This document shows positions 11,620 through 24,115 of a stretch of DNA of 64,000 nt, piece by piece; within the stretch, counting starts at the first letter, position 1; the number at the start of each line of letters is the position of its first letter. The notes beneath the pieces are model-generated. The model was not told the DNA's origin. It saw only the letters and a program-made list of their open reading frames with translations, and searched no databases. This DNA is from Euptelea pleiosperma (taxonomy: Eukaryota; Streptophyta; Magnoliopsida; Ranunculales; Eupteleaceae). The DNA is taken from assembly GCA_035048495.1 (NCBI GenBank), contig CM068548.1:2046001-2110000 (forward strand). Direction: 5' to 3'. The translations under genes and the position numbers were made by a program.

Positions 11620-12071
11620 AAAGTAACTATTATTTTTTTTAATCAGAAGATTTCTCTTTTACCATCAGGAGAATGATACTATCATTCTGAGTACAACAAT
11701 TACTTTAGAGTTGTGCATTGCATAATTGATTTTAATATGGTGGGCATTGACTCTAGAAAATTCTAGAACTATGACTTGACACATGATAAATTGATATTAG
11801 ATCATTATAGAAGACTACTAATTTTAAAAGATTAGTCTATTTTACTAATTCTCAATTAGTGGATGTTCATAAGTTTTAACTTATTAATTCAAATGCACAC
11901 TGACTGACACTGGTTGGGACTAGATTTGATATAGGTAACATATCTACTTTATGGGAATCAACAATAAACTTCTACTTTTCATGACTTCAAATTAATTGTG
12001 TTCCTACCCTCAGTTGATTTTGAAATTGTAATATAATCAACTGTTGGCTTCCCTATACGATAGTTCTCTAT
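11620..12071. other. AT-rich non-coding stretch
   Basis: No coding or structured signal was recognised. Confidence 0.4.
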
Positions 12072-12983
12072 TTAAAGAGCTACTTCAAGTGGATGTAGTA
12101 AAATCTGTATGGCTCCAATATATATAAAAATCCGATTACTTAATGCTGTAGAGAATACCATACCTTTAATGCCACATCTGTAACAAATGTCCTCATAGTC
12201 ATGAGGGCATTTGTTCTGCAGGTTTTTCCCTTTGGCAATTTTTCTTAGCTCGATCTTCCTGCAATCCATATAATAATGGTTGCGAGCATTATGACCACCA
12301 CGACTACGGAAACTTCCTCTTCCTCGGTTTTGTCCGCGGCCCCCACGACTACGACCGCGTCCGCGACCACGGAATGAGACAATATTAGCTTCGGGTAAAG
12401 GTTTAGTACCGGTCGGGCGTGATCCGTGGTTCTTCATCAATAGTTCATTGTTTTGTTCAGCAACAAGGAGGCACGAGATTAATTCTGAGTACTTCTGGAA
12501 TTTACGTTCTCGATATTGTTGCTGTAGGAGCATGTTTGAAGCATGAAATGTGGAGTAAGTTTTCTCCAACATATCGGCATCGGTAATTTTTTCTCCGCAC
12601 AATTTCAGCTGTGAGATGATCTTGAACATTGTAGAGTTATATTCTGCAAGTGTTTTAAAATCTTGCAGACGCAAGTGCATCCAATCGTAACGAGCTTTTG
12701 GAAGTATTACGGTCTTCTGGTGATCGTATCGCTCCTTCAGGTCGTTCCAAAGGGTAAGTGGGTCTTTTACATTAAGGTATTCGGTCTTCAAGCCTTCATG
12801 TAGGTGATGACGAAGAAAAATCATTGCCTTTGCTTTATCCTGCAAGGACGCTTCATTTGCAATCTTGATCGTTGACCCGAGGTTCTTAGCGTCAAGGTGG
12901 ATCTCAACATCGAGGGTCCACGAGAGATAGTTATTTCCTGTGATGTCAAGAGCGGCAAAATCAAGTTTTGTAAGGGTTGACAT
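12072..12983 (-). CDS. copia-type Gag (UBN2-like family), retrotransposon-derived
   Basis: A 303-residue minus-strand ORF starts MSTLTKLDFAALDITGNNYL and continues with AMIFLRHHLHEGLKTEYL, LWNDLKERYDHQKTVILPKA, LRLQDFKTLAEYNS and AEQNNELLMKNH, then an RGRGRGRSRGG-rich RNA-binding tract, then CYRCGIKG, the first half of a CCHC knuckle. This matches the widely repeated plant copia Gag family. The knuckle is not completed: at CYRCGIKG the sequence runs into a GTATGG that could be a splice donor, so the last 30 residues may be intronic. No protease, integrase or RT follows within the window, so this is a Gag-only remnant or a non-autonomous element. Confidence 0.85.
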   Translation of the reverse strand: MSTLTKLDFAALDITGNNYLSWTLDVEIHLDAKNLGSTIKIANEASLQDKAKAMIFLRHHLHEGLKTEYLNVKDPLTLWNDLKERYDHQKTVILPKARYDWMHLRLQDFKTLAEYNSTMFKIISQLKLCGEKITDADMLEKTYSTFHASNMLLQQQYRERKFQKYSELISCLLVAEQNNELLMKNHGSRPTGTKPLPEANIVSFRGRGRGRSRGGRGQNRGRGSFRSRGGHNARNHYYMDCRKIELRKIAKGKNLQNKCPHDYEDICYRCGIKGMVFSTALSNRIFIYIGAIQILLHPLEVAL

Positions 12984-15137
12984 GCTTATAATCTAAACCA
13001 TAAAATGAAGTATGAGTAATGTCAACATAAGTCCCACTTAATTCATAATCCATTTGGAAAAAAAATGCATCAAATCTGGCACTTTATGTAGCATATTAGA
13101 GCTACATCACACAATTCAATTATGTAAGCATTGCCAATTTAGCAAGATCTCACAAACCATATGTTTTTGTGGTTCCATATTCTGATTAGGTTAATAAAGA
13201 ACATAGACAATGCAATTAGGTAGTTTAACCCAATGTTACATATTTCCATGTATAAAATGATAGTAGACAGTTAGACAAATACTGAGAATCTTTGCTGTAA
13301 ATCACTGAATGCACAGACTAGATTTCTATTAGTCGAACGTTTACTAACAATTATTATGGTACATATGTCGACTAGTATTAAAATGGGTGCCAAAACTTTT
13401 CTGGTCACTAAGCTGAAGGTTTCTTGTATGCAGGAATAAATAATGCCAATAGTCCACATATGTTACATGTTTGCCATTGGTAACATCTGTTATGGCCTTG
13501 TGTATAAAGGCTCATATTCATCCAAACATTATGGCTATAATGAAAGTTAGAGTTGTGTTATAAGAAATATTCAAGCTGTGTCATTCAAGCCGGTGTTCCA
13601 TAGTGGGCATCAAGTACAACAAATTTAGAATTGAACGGAAACAGTCAGCTACATGGAATGTGTTGTCTAGCATTACAAAGTCAAATGCCAAGTGAACAAA
13701 ATATTGATGTAAACCATAAATAAGAACAAAGCCCCTAATACAAATCTTATGTTCCCAAAAAATATAAAATACTTTTCAGAATGCAAGTAAAAGTCACACT
13801 AAGTGATCTTACCATGAATTATTCTAAATAACAACAGTATTTTTTTTTTCAGCGATGGTACACTTATGCCGTATGGATGAGTAGTCCACGGTACATACAC
13901 AGTAGATCATTCAGTATAGTAAGTGTGTACATGCTATGGATTTGTGAGCTCCAAATCTGGTATGGTTTTCTAACAAGTTCTGAAGAAAATATTATGCAAA
14001 CCATTCACTATGTATCTCAGATCTACTGGGTTATAACATGTTATCATTGGATTGTTGAATTGAAAAAAATAAAGCTTCTACTACGAAGAGGAAGTCAATA
14101 AATGGGTGGACCCCACTCATTTTAATTCATTAGTTATATAAGGGAAGATATAATCAAAGATCTGGGAGCAATTTTTTTTTTTTTTCTTTGGGGAAAAAAC
14201 ATTAACCTCCCATAATAGAAAATGTATGCATTCCTGAATTGTTGCTCAACGAATTTAAATCCTACTGTATTTAACCCAAACAGTTTTGACTTGAGAAAGC
14301 CATGCACAAGTCACATTATTGGTTGCCAAGGTGTCAACGTTTGGGTATGGAAATATTTCAAATCCGTTTCCAAAATGGTGTTAAGGATATTTTACTAACT
14401 AGGAAAATCCAGAAAGTATACCATTATTTCTTCTTAATTGCTGTCTTCTAAACATTGAATGATTTCCTAATGAGTTGCTGTATCATTTAAGTGGTCAGAT
14501 GGAGAAGATCATTGGGTCCTCAATACACCATATCATCTTTAGGTTTCTAAATGTACACATCAGATTTGAATCTACGGCTACACATAGAATATGGTAGAAA
14601 AATTTATAAGATCAATACCTATTGTTTCACCTAACTAGGAATTATACCTTCTTCACATGTGTTGACCTTGAACCATTTAGGAATGTTATAAATCAGTGTA
14701 CACGGTTTTATCAATTCATGGTATGGTACGTTCACGAGAAAAAAATATAGTATGTACAGATTTACATTCCCGAAATGATAAGCACGGAATATGGGCCATA
14801 GCTACATTTAAAAAGGAAATCAAAATCCGGCTTGAAAAATATAAACCCGGTTTACCAAAATTGCTTGGTTTCCATTCTTTAAGCAAATAAAATTAAAGTC
14901 GAAGAAAGAGCAATTATCCACGTATAGCCCTTGATCAACAAACAACAGGTATATATCCACACATTACAAGCATGTGATCTAAAAACAAAATGATAATCTA
15001 TCAAGCATGCTTGTTAATCGTTGAATCCAAAAAAAAAAAGATAAATACCTGGTGTGGATAGATGATGTTGAGCACCACGGATTCACGCCTACCGCTCAAC
15101 ACTTGATGGAATACGAGAGAATAGAGCGTGCTGATAA
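12984..15137. other. Leader-like stretch upstream of the copia Gag
   Basis: About 2.1 kb of AT-rich sequence without recognisable coding content. It lies between the Gag start and an LTR-like end at 15138, so it may be a long leader or intron of that element or later insertions into it. The short ORFs here look like chance frames. Confidence 0.4.
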
Positions 15138-15336
15138 TGTGTTGTGAATCTGAATCTGATTATCTTTCCATTGATCAACACACATATATATAGCCCTTGA
15201 TCGGGACGTTACAAAGTAAATGCAGGGACGTTACAAGGTAAATGCTGAACCGTTACAAAGTAAATGTTGATAGTTTAACTGACGCCACATAAGCGGCGGT
15301 CAGCCATCGGTTACAACCGTTATGTTTACAACAAAA
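15138..15336 (-). mobile_element. Candidate 5' LTR for the minus-strand Gag remnant
   Basis: Read on the minus strand, the block ends in GATTCACAACACA directly before TTATCAGCACGCTC, the motif that commonly follows the LTR of this Gag family. On the + strand it starts TGTGTTGTG and can end at TTTACAACA. A TATATATA stretch lies within it. No second LTR was found, so the limits are tentative. Confidence 0.4.
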
Positions 15337-16359
15337 AATGATATTCTGATAAAAATAAGTTAGTGAAAAATAGCCATGTTTACTACAAAAGTAATATGAA
15401 ATCACATTGACAAATATATTTATAAATATAGAGTTTATTGAGAACCTATTAGCTCTAATGACGATTTCATGATTGGATACAGGATACCTCCAGATTCTGA
15501 GTATATATTTATAATTTTACTAATATATGTCTTGTACTATAGAAAGTTGAAAGTCAAATCACAGTACACTTACGTGAAAGAAATTGAAAATTCAACTAAA
15601 ATGAACTAGTTTGACTGACTAACTCTGATGAATGGCATAGTTTGACTTTATTTGAACAGTTATAGATTAAACTGGGTAGTTAAGTCTAAAATCTTAAGTT
15701 TGATATTTGTTAGTGTTTATTACATTGAACTCATTATGCATTGCATTTAACTTGACTTTTTATGCATTTTAGCATACTTTAGGTTTGAATTTTTTATTCA
15801 ACTTAATCCGGATTGATCTGATTTGAGTTCTGTGAGTTGTAAATTTTTTCAGAAATGATTTGAATAGTTAAAAACTCATTTGAAAAAGATTTATGATTGG
15901 TTAGATGGTTTCACCAAAAATTTAAACCATTCTTCTTATTTGTTGCACTTGAAAGTCAAATCCATATTTAATGCATGTTAGTTATTTGCTTGTATTTTCT
16001 GTACCTTTGTCATTTTATTACAAAAATGAGGAGAGAAAAATAAAAAAGAGTTAAACAAGTAAATACATAAAATAGGAGGATAATTTTTTTGTTTGTTTTT
16101 ATAATTTCTCTACCATATCTACTAGTATATATTGATCTGATGTGGAAATCAATCTCACTACATTACTTAAATTTTTATCTATTATTGTCGATTATGTATT
16201 GTTGGTGGATGTGTAGGAAACAGATCAAATGTGAAATGATATTATATGTTTGTTTTCTCCGAGTGATTGTGAGATAGTGAGTATATCATGTAAATGGTTT
16301 ATGATTTATTCTTGATTTGTTTACTCTTTATGTAATTAGTATTTTTGTTACAGAATTGC
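15337..16359 (+). other. AT-rich stretch, probably the 3' internal region of an LTR retrotransposon
   Basis: It has no conserved coding sequence, but it runs directly into a polypurine tract and a 3' LTR, so at least its right part should be untranslated internal sequence of that element. Confidence 0.4.
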
Positions 16360-17799
16360 TAAAGTGGGAGATTGTAAAGAATATTTTCATATTTTAGTTT
16401 TGACAAATATTCCATTTGACATAAAACATTCTTGTAACCGTTTTATGAGCGATAGTGTAGCTTTGAAGATGTTATGGTATGCATACTTCTCTGACTACGT
16501 GAATACTAAAAGATAAATATTGTAAGAATCAGACAGTCAACAACTTGAGTCATCTGAGTAACTGCAATTTGTCCGTTGAAGATCTTGTTCGCTCACTTAG
16601 GAAGGTAAGTGACTCAGTGACCAAAGGAATAGAATCTTAAAGATAAAATATAATGGTTGAACATTGTCACGAGACAGACCAAGGTCAAGACAGTTGCAAA
16701 GAGTCTAAAATTGACTAAGGGGAAGTCCAATCGATTGGACCTTATGGACAGAACATCCTTAGAGTATAATCGATTGGAAGAGTACAATCGATTAGACCAT
16801 CCGGGACAGAACTTTCCACTAGTACAATTGATTGAATTGACGAATAGAAAACTCATCCGGACAATACAATCGATTGGACTACGCAGAAAAAGTCTTATAT
16901 CAGATCCCTTTTTCATGTTCTCATGATCCCTTAGTTGCACGACCTTGAGCTTTAAAACTCCTATAAATAAAGCATCTCTTGAGCTTTATTAAACACACTA
17001 CAAACAACAAGATAGAGTTATTGAATAAGAGTTGTCCCAGTCAAAGAGCAAAAACTTCAGTTTTCATTTTCATTCATGAAAGGTTTTTCTCTTCTTTTTC
17101 GATCAAAGCCTAGAGCTTGATCTTCCCTCTGCTTAGGTTTTTCAACTAGAATTATAACCTAGTAAATCAGAGAGTACCTCGTGTGTCTCAACACTATTTG
17201 AGCAACATTAGGGTTTAGGGTATACTGAATCCTTTATCATCGATAGAGATTTGTGAATGAGAATTAAAATCGGGGTGTATTGATCGACGGTAGGTTTAGG
17301 GAGTACCAAACTGAACAAGTGGCAAAAGCTTCGTGATTGGGAGGGCGTGCGTGTGACTAGAGTGGAGCCAGAGGACGTGGATGCGCCGGCAGTAGGCCTT
17401 GGCTAAGGTTGGAAGTTGTATTAAAACAGTGCTCTATAGATAACTTCTGTAACTCGAAACTTTCCAGTTAGTGATACTTTTCGTCTAGACGTGGTCCCTT
17501 GGTTTTTCATTGGCTAAGGTTTCCACGTAAAAACTCACATGTGTTATGGTTGTATTGATTGTTTGTATTCCGCATATTTGTTAGATTAACCTAAACGACA
17601 AATAGGCAATATATCACGGAGATATATTCGATCTGAGTTGATTGTGATAATTATCTTTTTATCAATCAACTAATTAGGATTGTGGCATGCAATTTAGTTT
17701 TCCTCTACCAGACCAGTAAACTTGTTAGGTAAATAAAATTTTAATACCGAATCAATCCCCTTCTAGTTTTTTGAAATAAAGAGAACGGACTAAATTTCA
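16360..17799 (+). mobile_element. Polypurine tract and 3' LTR (1,427 bp) of the ATCGAT-array retrotransposon family
   Basis: The tract AAAGTGGGAGAT is followed at 16373 by TGTAAAGAATATTTTC, and the block ends AAATTTCA at 17799. It aligns along its whole length with the solo LTR at 40746-42431, which has target duplications and so fixes both ends. A TATA box (TATAAATA, 16962-16969) lies downstream of five copies or variants of the palindrome CAATCGATTG (about 16725-16880). The element's left part is not recognisable. The right end sits inside the LINE that follows, implying insertion into that LINE. Confidence 0.8.
16725..16880. repeat. Five ATCGATTGG palindromes in LTR U3
   Basis: Copies or near copies of CAATCGATTGGA occur five times in about 150 bp, just upstream of the LTR TATA box. 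Each contains ATTGG, the reverse of a CCAAT box, and the complete form is CCAAT facing its own inverse. Confidence 0.8.
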
Positions 17800-20700
17800 C
17801 TCATATTTGCTACGGCTAAGGTGAAGAAGTTGAGTGAGACAAGAAACTATGTCTATGCAAGACATGTTAGAGGTGCGCTACCAATAAAAGTAGCAAACCA
17901 AATCTTTGCTAATGAAGAACAGTAGAAAAGTGCATGTACCCAATCCTCCAAGTGGTGCCCACATCGTGGACCATCTGGGCTGATATACCCAAGGTGTTCA
18001 TTGAGAAGATCTTTTGTGGGGAGACGACTACGTAGAACCTTCCATAAAAAGACCAGGCTTTGGAATGGAACTTGGATTTTCCAAAGATCATTCCAAAGTT
18101 GATCAGAGAGAAAAGGGGAAGGAATGTTGGGAGTATTATGAGGTAGATGATTGTACACGTATTTAGAAGAAAAGCACCCCTATTTATCCACCGACTAGAA
18201 CCATCTATCTTCAAAGGAGTGGTTGCTAAGGTTGATAGAAAGAATGGCCATAGTGATATCATTGTTGAATAGTGTGTGGATCCATGGCTCATGCCACTCT
18301 CTATCCACAATGATCAAATCCGCAACCTTGAGAAAGGGACAATCAGGTGGCTGGGTCGATGAAAGAGGTGATCACTCCCATTAAAGATCCAAGGATCCTC
18401 CCAGATATTTGTAAGGAGGCCGCTACCAATCACTTTAACAAACCAAGACTTAAAAGTTTCTTTCACCTTAAGAATACTTTGCTAGACCCAAGGGTCTCCA
18501 GGTTTAGAGGATGCATCCAAAATAGAGTTGGAGAAATGTCTACATTTCAAAGTGCGAGATAAAAGAGACTTTGGTTCCATTAAAATCTTCCAAACATTTT
18601 TGGCCAATAAAGCGAGGTTGGCGTTGCGAATTTACGAAAGCCTAGCCCACCTATGGCTTTTGGAACACATACAGAGGACCAACTCATAAGTGAACACCTT
18701 TTTGAGCATTACTACCTTGCCACCAGAATTGATTAGCCAACAAATCCAACTTAGAACACAGATGTGTGAGAAATAAGAAGGATGACATATTGTAGATCGG
18801 GATGGCAACAACCACAAATTTGAGGAGCATAGTTTGACCTGCCAATGAAAGAGTGCGGGAGCGCCAACTAGAAATGACATTCTCAATGCGTATCACGTTG
18901 CTCATGAAAGCTTTAACCTTTGATCGACCAATGAATAAGGGGTTATCCAAGTACTTTTCAGAGAGGGAGAGGTTCTTGATATTAATGATGAAGGACATAG
19001 CTTTTTTTTGTCGTCGGTGGAGGTTTGGACTGAACATGAAGCCAAATTTCCCAAAATTAATTTGTTGCCCAGATCCATTGGAAAATGCTTTGAAAACATC
19101 CTATAAGGCTCTGGCTTCCACTAAATTTGCCTGACAGAAGAGAAAGCAATCATCTGCGAAGAGCCAATGAGAGATATGAGCGGACAATTCTTGGCAATTC
19201 GAATGCCATGAATATGGTTAAGCTCCCCCTCCTTGGAGATCATTTTATAGAGAACTTGTGTACAAAGGATGAATAAGAAGGGTGACAGGGGATCACCTTG
19301 GCGTAGTCCTAGGGTAGATTTGAAGAAACCCACAGGTGCACCATCAAGAAGTACGGAGAAAGAAGGAGAGGAAATACATTTGAAAATCATGTTGATCCAA
19401 AGAGGGCTAAAACCCATAGCCATCACAGTATTGCTGACAAAGGACCATTCCAGGCGGTTACACTTTGGCCATATCTAGTTTGATTGCCATGAGCCCTATC
19501 TTGCTTTTGTTTTCTTAATGTGGTGCATGAGCTCCTGGGCTAGAATCGTATTATAAGAGAAAAGCCGAATAGAAATGAAGGTGGCTTGATTAGGCGAGAT
19601 AAGCTTACTAATGATTTGCTTAAGCCTAAATGTGAGAATTTTTTAGATGATTTTATACACCACATTGCAAAGGCTAATGGGCCTGAATTGTGAGATAGAT
19701 TCTGGAGCCTTAGATTTCGGTATGTGGGCAAGATTCATATGATTGAGTCGATGTAGAGCACAATTGTTCATGAAGAAGTTCGTGACCAAGGATAGAATGT
19801 CCTCTTTAACCTCATCCCAAAAAGTTTGGAAGAAAAAACCCATAAATCCATCAGGAGCAAGAGCTTTGTTTGCTCCAATGCTGAAGGTAATTTCTTCAGT
19901 GGAAGGAAGGCCAATGAGCATGGAGTTGTCCTCACCAATAACACAACTCAATATAACACTTTGGATGAGCTCCATGTTTGACGAGTTGGAAGAAGAGAAC
20001 AGATCATAATAGAACTTGACGAAAGCTTTACCCACACCATCACGGGTGTGCTACCAAGTACCTTGGGAATCTTTGATGCTCTCAATTTTGTTGTTTCTCC
20101 TTCTGATGATCGTGACAGGTGAAAAATTTTTGTGTTCCTATCACCTTCTTTCAACAGCATTTCTCTCGATTTTTCTCTTCACATGGAGTCCTCACAACAA
20201 AGAGCAAGATCCAACTGATTAGCGATAGCCCGTTCAGAGTTGGGATGTAAGGGAGGAAGCGGATTCCATTGAGCTACAGAGAGTCTGTTTAACAAGTGGC
20301 CGAGAATAAGCCATGGTCCATTATCCATCACCTAAGACTGATGGTCTTCAGAATTGAAAAGAAATGCAAATGTATTATGGTTAAGGTCTATGAATTGGAA
20401 TGTTCTAGATCGATCTCACAGGCTTTGAGTACTCTGTTCCACCCATTTGGGATCAACCAGAGAATCTGCCATTAGAAGGCCACAGAGGGCAAACCTCCAT
20501 CTTCTAAGACCTTGAGACATGGCTATTGTGCTAGGGCGAATTACTACCCCATTCAGACACGCCGTAGTATTTTGAGTTTTGAAAGCATGGCTCAAGTTAT
20601 ATAGTGATAGTATCAGCCAGAGGTAAACCGTCTAGATCAAGCATCTTCAATAGGGAGGACACCGGTGGTAGATGAAGAACACACCTAGACAGGGATTGAT

Positions 20701-20818
20701 GCAGAAAGAAGAAAGGAGGATAAAGCTCAAGACAGAGGAAGGGCGGGAAGAAGGCAGGAGAGGTGCAGAAGAGCGGAGCAGAGACAATGTTGGTGATGGG
20801 ATTACCAAAAGGAGGCAT
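17800..20818 (-). pseudogene. L1-type LINE, degenerate and internally deleted
   Basis: On the minus strand from an ATG at 20818: a DUF4283-like segment (RRWRFALCGLLMADSLV, then NGPWLILGHLLNRLS, 20260-20520), then the segment that normally precedes RT (LKEGDRNTKIFHLSRSS, 20110-20160), RT (SQFRPISLCNVVYKII; GLRQGDPLSPFLFILC; a LFADDCFLF-type catalytic motif near 19160), the thumb region (IENVISSWRSRTLSLAGQ) and a zf-RVT end (FLWKVLRSRLPTKDLLNEHL, 17853-18160). The endonuclease domain expected between the first two parts is missing. Many frameshifts and stops are present. The 3' end is cut at 17800 by the LTR retrotransposon to its left. Confidence 0.85.
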
Positions 20819-22324
20819 TGAAAACCTTGTTAGCGATATCCAATTTTTTCGAGTTTTATTTGATATTGGGTTTCAAAAAATCAGTTAAAAATTTAATAAA
20901 AAATTTGCTAAACTGTAAAGATGGTCCAATTCCAAGCTTATTATTAAGCCCCTTGTTAGCAATCCTACGTTTAATTTGCGAATTTTATGTTTTTTTCAAA
21001 AAAAATATTTATTCGCTTGAATCTTTCAATAATTCAGAAAAAATCCAAAAATTTTCAAGCCTAAACAAATAAAACACATTTTCACATTTTTCTTAAAAAT
21101 TTGACCCAAACCATCGTTTCAAGTTCCTTCTCCTTCACCCATCATTTTAAATCTTCCACCTCTTTGCGTAGCACCGGTCGGAGCACCAGCGCTTAAAACT
21201 CTGCTCCCGCTTCATCAGCTCTGTTGATAGTGTTTATGAAAGAGCCACCTAAGAAGTCCTCCAAAGAAAAGAAAGTGAAGCCTGAAGCCGAGGCTCCAAA
21301 TAAAATTGGTAAGTTTTTCAAAGACTGTCATCATTAAGCACAAGTAAGCTCCTCTCTCCCTCTCTTGCCTACTTGTGCCCTAACAAAAATTTGAAATCTT
21401 TTGTCATCTTCCAAGGTTTTAGAGTTTTTGAGTTGTTTCATGGTAGTTATATAAGCTTATTTTGTCATCTTTGTTTTGTTTTTCACTTTCTTATTTTCAC
21501 ATTATGTAACAGAAAGATAGATTGATGTAGTTCCCATGTAACTGGATTTGTAAAACATTGGGAGAAGTTTCTTATCCGATTCGCCCTAAAGATAGCAATG
21601 TTGTTCTCAATTTGGACCGTTCATATGTAACATGGTTGCCAATGGATTTCCATTGCCCAGATTCACAACATCCTGAATCTTTAGATGATTAGACTTCATT
21701 TTTGGGCGATAAATGTTAGTTCACTGCTCTTGAATTGGACATAGTCTGAAATTCACATCCTTTGGATGATTCCAAGTTTCTAATCATCTTAACATTGGAT
21801 TTATGCAACATTAATTTTGGACCATGGCTTGAGTATTTTTTGACCGTTCAAAATGACAATCTCGATTTGGTAGTTGAATTGTCTGAATATACTAATTATG
21901 GGGTGTAGTCGATGAAGATGTGTTTAAATGAAGATTTGGATCAATGTGAACTAGATCGCTTGTATACTATTTACAAATTTTGGGCTATGGTTGATCAATT
22001 TTAGTTATGGCGTCAACCCAACTTGGAGTCCAACTCAAGGATGGTCTGGATTGCCATGTGTGCCTTTACAACTTGCAAAGGAAATGAATCTTACCTATCT
22101 TGAAGGAAATCTCCCCCCCAACCCCCCATGTATTTTTTTTGCATACTAATGTAGTAACAAATTAGAGAAGCATAGTGGCCATCAAAGAGAAGGCTGCAAT
22201 CTTCATTTAAACTTTTCATTTTCTTTGGTTCATTGGAAAATAAAATTTATTATTGTAGTTTTATTATAATATAATATTTTTATGCTTCATTGATATTTTA
22301 CTTTGTATATTTTTATATTAACCA

Positions 22325-22594
22325 ATGTCTATTTACACATACATACAAGATGATGAAGAAAAGAGATTCATTTTAGCAATATATGCTAATGAGTTGCATG
22401 ATCGTTATGTCTGCAATTTTTGTGAGATAGAGTATCCTAGTAGGGTATCTAAGTTGAAGTTATATTTATCTAGACAATCGGGACGTGAGATTACTGCTTG
22501 TCCAAAAGTGCTAGAGGATGTTCAAGCTACAACTATTGTTTCTATTGGGAATTGTAATGAATCTAGTAAGAAAAAAGTCATTTATAAAAAGTGA
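22325..22594 (+). pseudogene. hAT transposase N-terminal fragment (BED zinc finger)
   Basis: The frame holds YVCNFCEIEYPSRVSKLKLYL followed by GREITACPKV, the pattern of the BED finger that opens plant hAT transposases: Cys-x2-Cys, a Ser-Arg-x-Lys-x-H/Y-L stretch, then a downstream Cys. The expected first His is Tyr here. It lies in the unpaired centre of the foldback element and has no complete transposase after it. Confidence 0.65.
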
Positions 22595-22739
22595 TGAAAG
22601 GAGTTAACTTCGTTTTAGTGTTGGTGGTGCATCATCAGATATGCATCAAACAACTATTCTAGTAATGACTAATAAGAAAAATAGAGATTATGTGAACTTT
22701 ATCTTAGTAGGTCACTTATTCAAGAATAGCATACCCTTA

Positions 22740-23090
22740 ATATTATTCAGATGCGTCGATGAAGTTGAGGCTTTTTGGGTGTTATGTGGTTGTACTACCA
22801 TATCTGACATTTGGACTGTCTTGAATAGTCTTTCTTATATTAGTGTCATAACATCTTCTTCAAAGAGAGTTAATTTTTTGCGATCATTTGAAAGGTTGGA
22901 CAAACAAAAGAAGGGTCTCTTTCTTGGGTACTTATATCTGTGATTTAAGATATTGGTCCTCAGAATGTTGTGCAAGTTATTACAGACAATGTTTTTAATT
23001 ATGGACTCGATCGCAGATGAATTGATCATAGACAAATATCCGTATTTATAAAATACGGTGTGCTGCACATGAGATTCAATTACATTTAAA
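22740..23090 (+). pseudogene. hAT transposase DUF659-like remnant
   Basis: A segment beginning VDEVEAFWVLCGCTTISDIW, then SYISVITSSSKRVNFLRSFE, resembles the CTI-SDGW...SLINFLV...FLKSVD core of DUF659 in hAT transposases, shortened and broken by stops. Its place 150 bp after the BED fragment fits an internally deleted transposase. Confidence 0.55.
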
Positions 23091-23667
23091 AAATATACAT
23101 ATATGTCCAATGGGTAAAGAATATTTTTGATGATGCCAATGATGTTGTTGACTACATCTATAGCCGTTTCACTGTCTCGGCATGCCTACACGGATCTAGT
23201 GCACATTGATCCATATTGTTCAGACAATTCAACTGTCGAATCAAGATTATCCATATGGACGGTCAAAAAACACCCATGTTATAGTCTAAAATCAATGTTG
23301 CATAAATCCAACGTTAAGATGGTCAGAAACTTAAAATCGTTCTAAGGATGTAAATTTTATACTATGTCCAATCTAAGAGGTGAACTAACATTTATCACTC
23401 AAAAATGAAGTCTAATCATCTAAAGATTCAGGTGCTGCGATCCGTGCGACATCTAGGCCATGGAAACCCAATATGAATCATGCTATACATATGAACGGTC
23501 TAGGTTGAGAACAACTACATCAATCCATCTTTTTTTACAAAACATGAAAGAAAGAAGACAATCATCATTAAGCGAAAAAACACTCAGTCGCAACATATTA
23601 GGACTTAAGAACCCTAAAATACTGAAAAAGGCAAAAGATTTCAATTTTTTGATAAGGCACAAGTAGA

Positions 23668-23712
23668 CAAGAGAGGGAGAGAGAGGGAGAGAGAGAGAGA
23701 GAGAAAGAGAGG
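23668..23712. repeat. GA microsatellite in the right foldback arm
   Basis: Runs of GAGAGGGAGA and GAGAGA. The left arm has a matching but shorter CTCTCTCCCTCTC at the mirrored place, so the tract expanded on one side after duplication. Confidence 0.85.
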
Positions 23713-24115
23713 AGCTTAACAGTGCTCAATGAAGACAAACTTTGAAAAACCAACAATTTTATCCGGAGCCTCGGCTTCAAGCTTCACTTTCTTTTCTTTA
23801 GAGGACTTCTTCACTTCTTCTCTGGCTCTTCCGAAAATGCTGCCAAAGGAGCTAATGAAGCGACATCAGAGCTTCGTGCACTAGTTCTCCAACCGGTGTT
23901 GTGCAACAAGGTGGGAGATTTGAAACGATGGGTAAGGGAAAAGGAAATTGAAATGATGTTCTAGGGGAAATTTTTAAGAAAAATGTGAAAACGCATTTTA
24001 TTCATTTGGGCTTGAAAATTTTCAAAATTTTCCGAATTATTGAACGATTCAGGCGAATATAACTTCTTTTTTTTTTTTAAAGAATTTAAAATTCACAAAT
24101 TAAACATAGGATTGA

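Larger units (their letters stand above)
20955..24115. mobile_element. Foldback element with imperfect inverted arms of about 1 kb
   Basis: The left arm (about 20955-21965) and right arm (about 23185-24115) are inverted copies. Matching landmarks, left then right as reverse complement, are AATCCTACGTTTAATTTG, TTTTCACATTTTTCTTAAAA, GAAGTGAAGC with GAGGCTCC, CTGAATCTTTAGATGATTAG, GGATTTATGCAACATT and GTTGAATTGTCTGAA. The left arm has an extra segment of about 80 bp near 21515-21600. The unpaired centre (about 1.2 kb) holds hAT transposase fragments. The outer ends are approximate and I could not assign a target duplication. Candidate classes are a foldback or Mutator-like element, or an inverted duplication of a hAT derivative. 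Confidence 0.8.

Noticed and set aside
23598..23780. Ser/Leu-rich ORF over the GA tract
   Set aside because: It is a reading of a microsatellite in a foldback arm.
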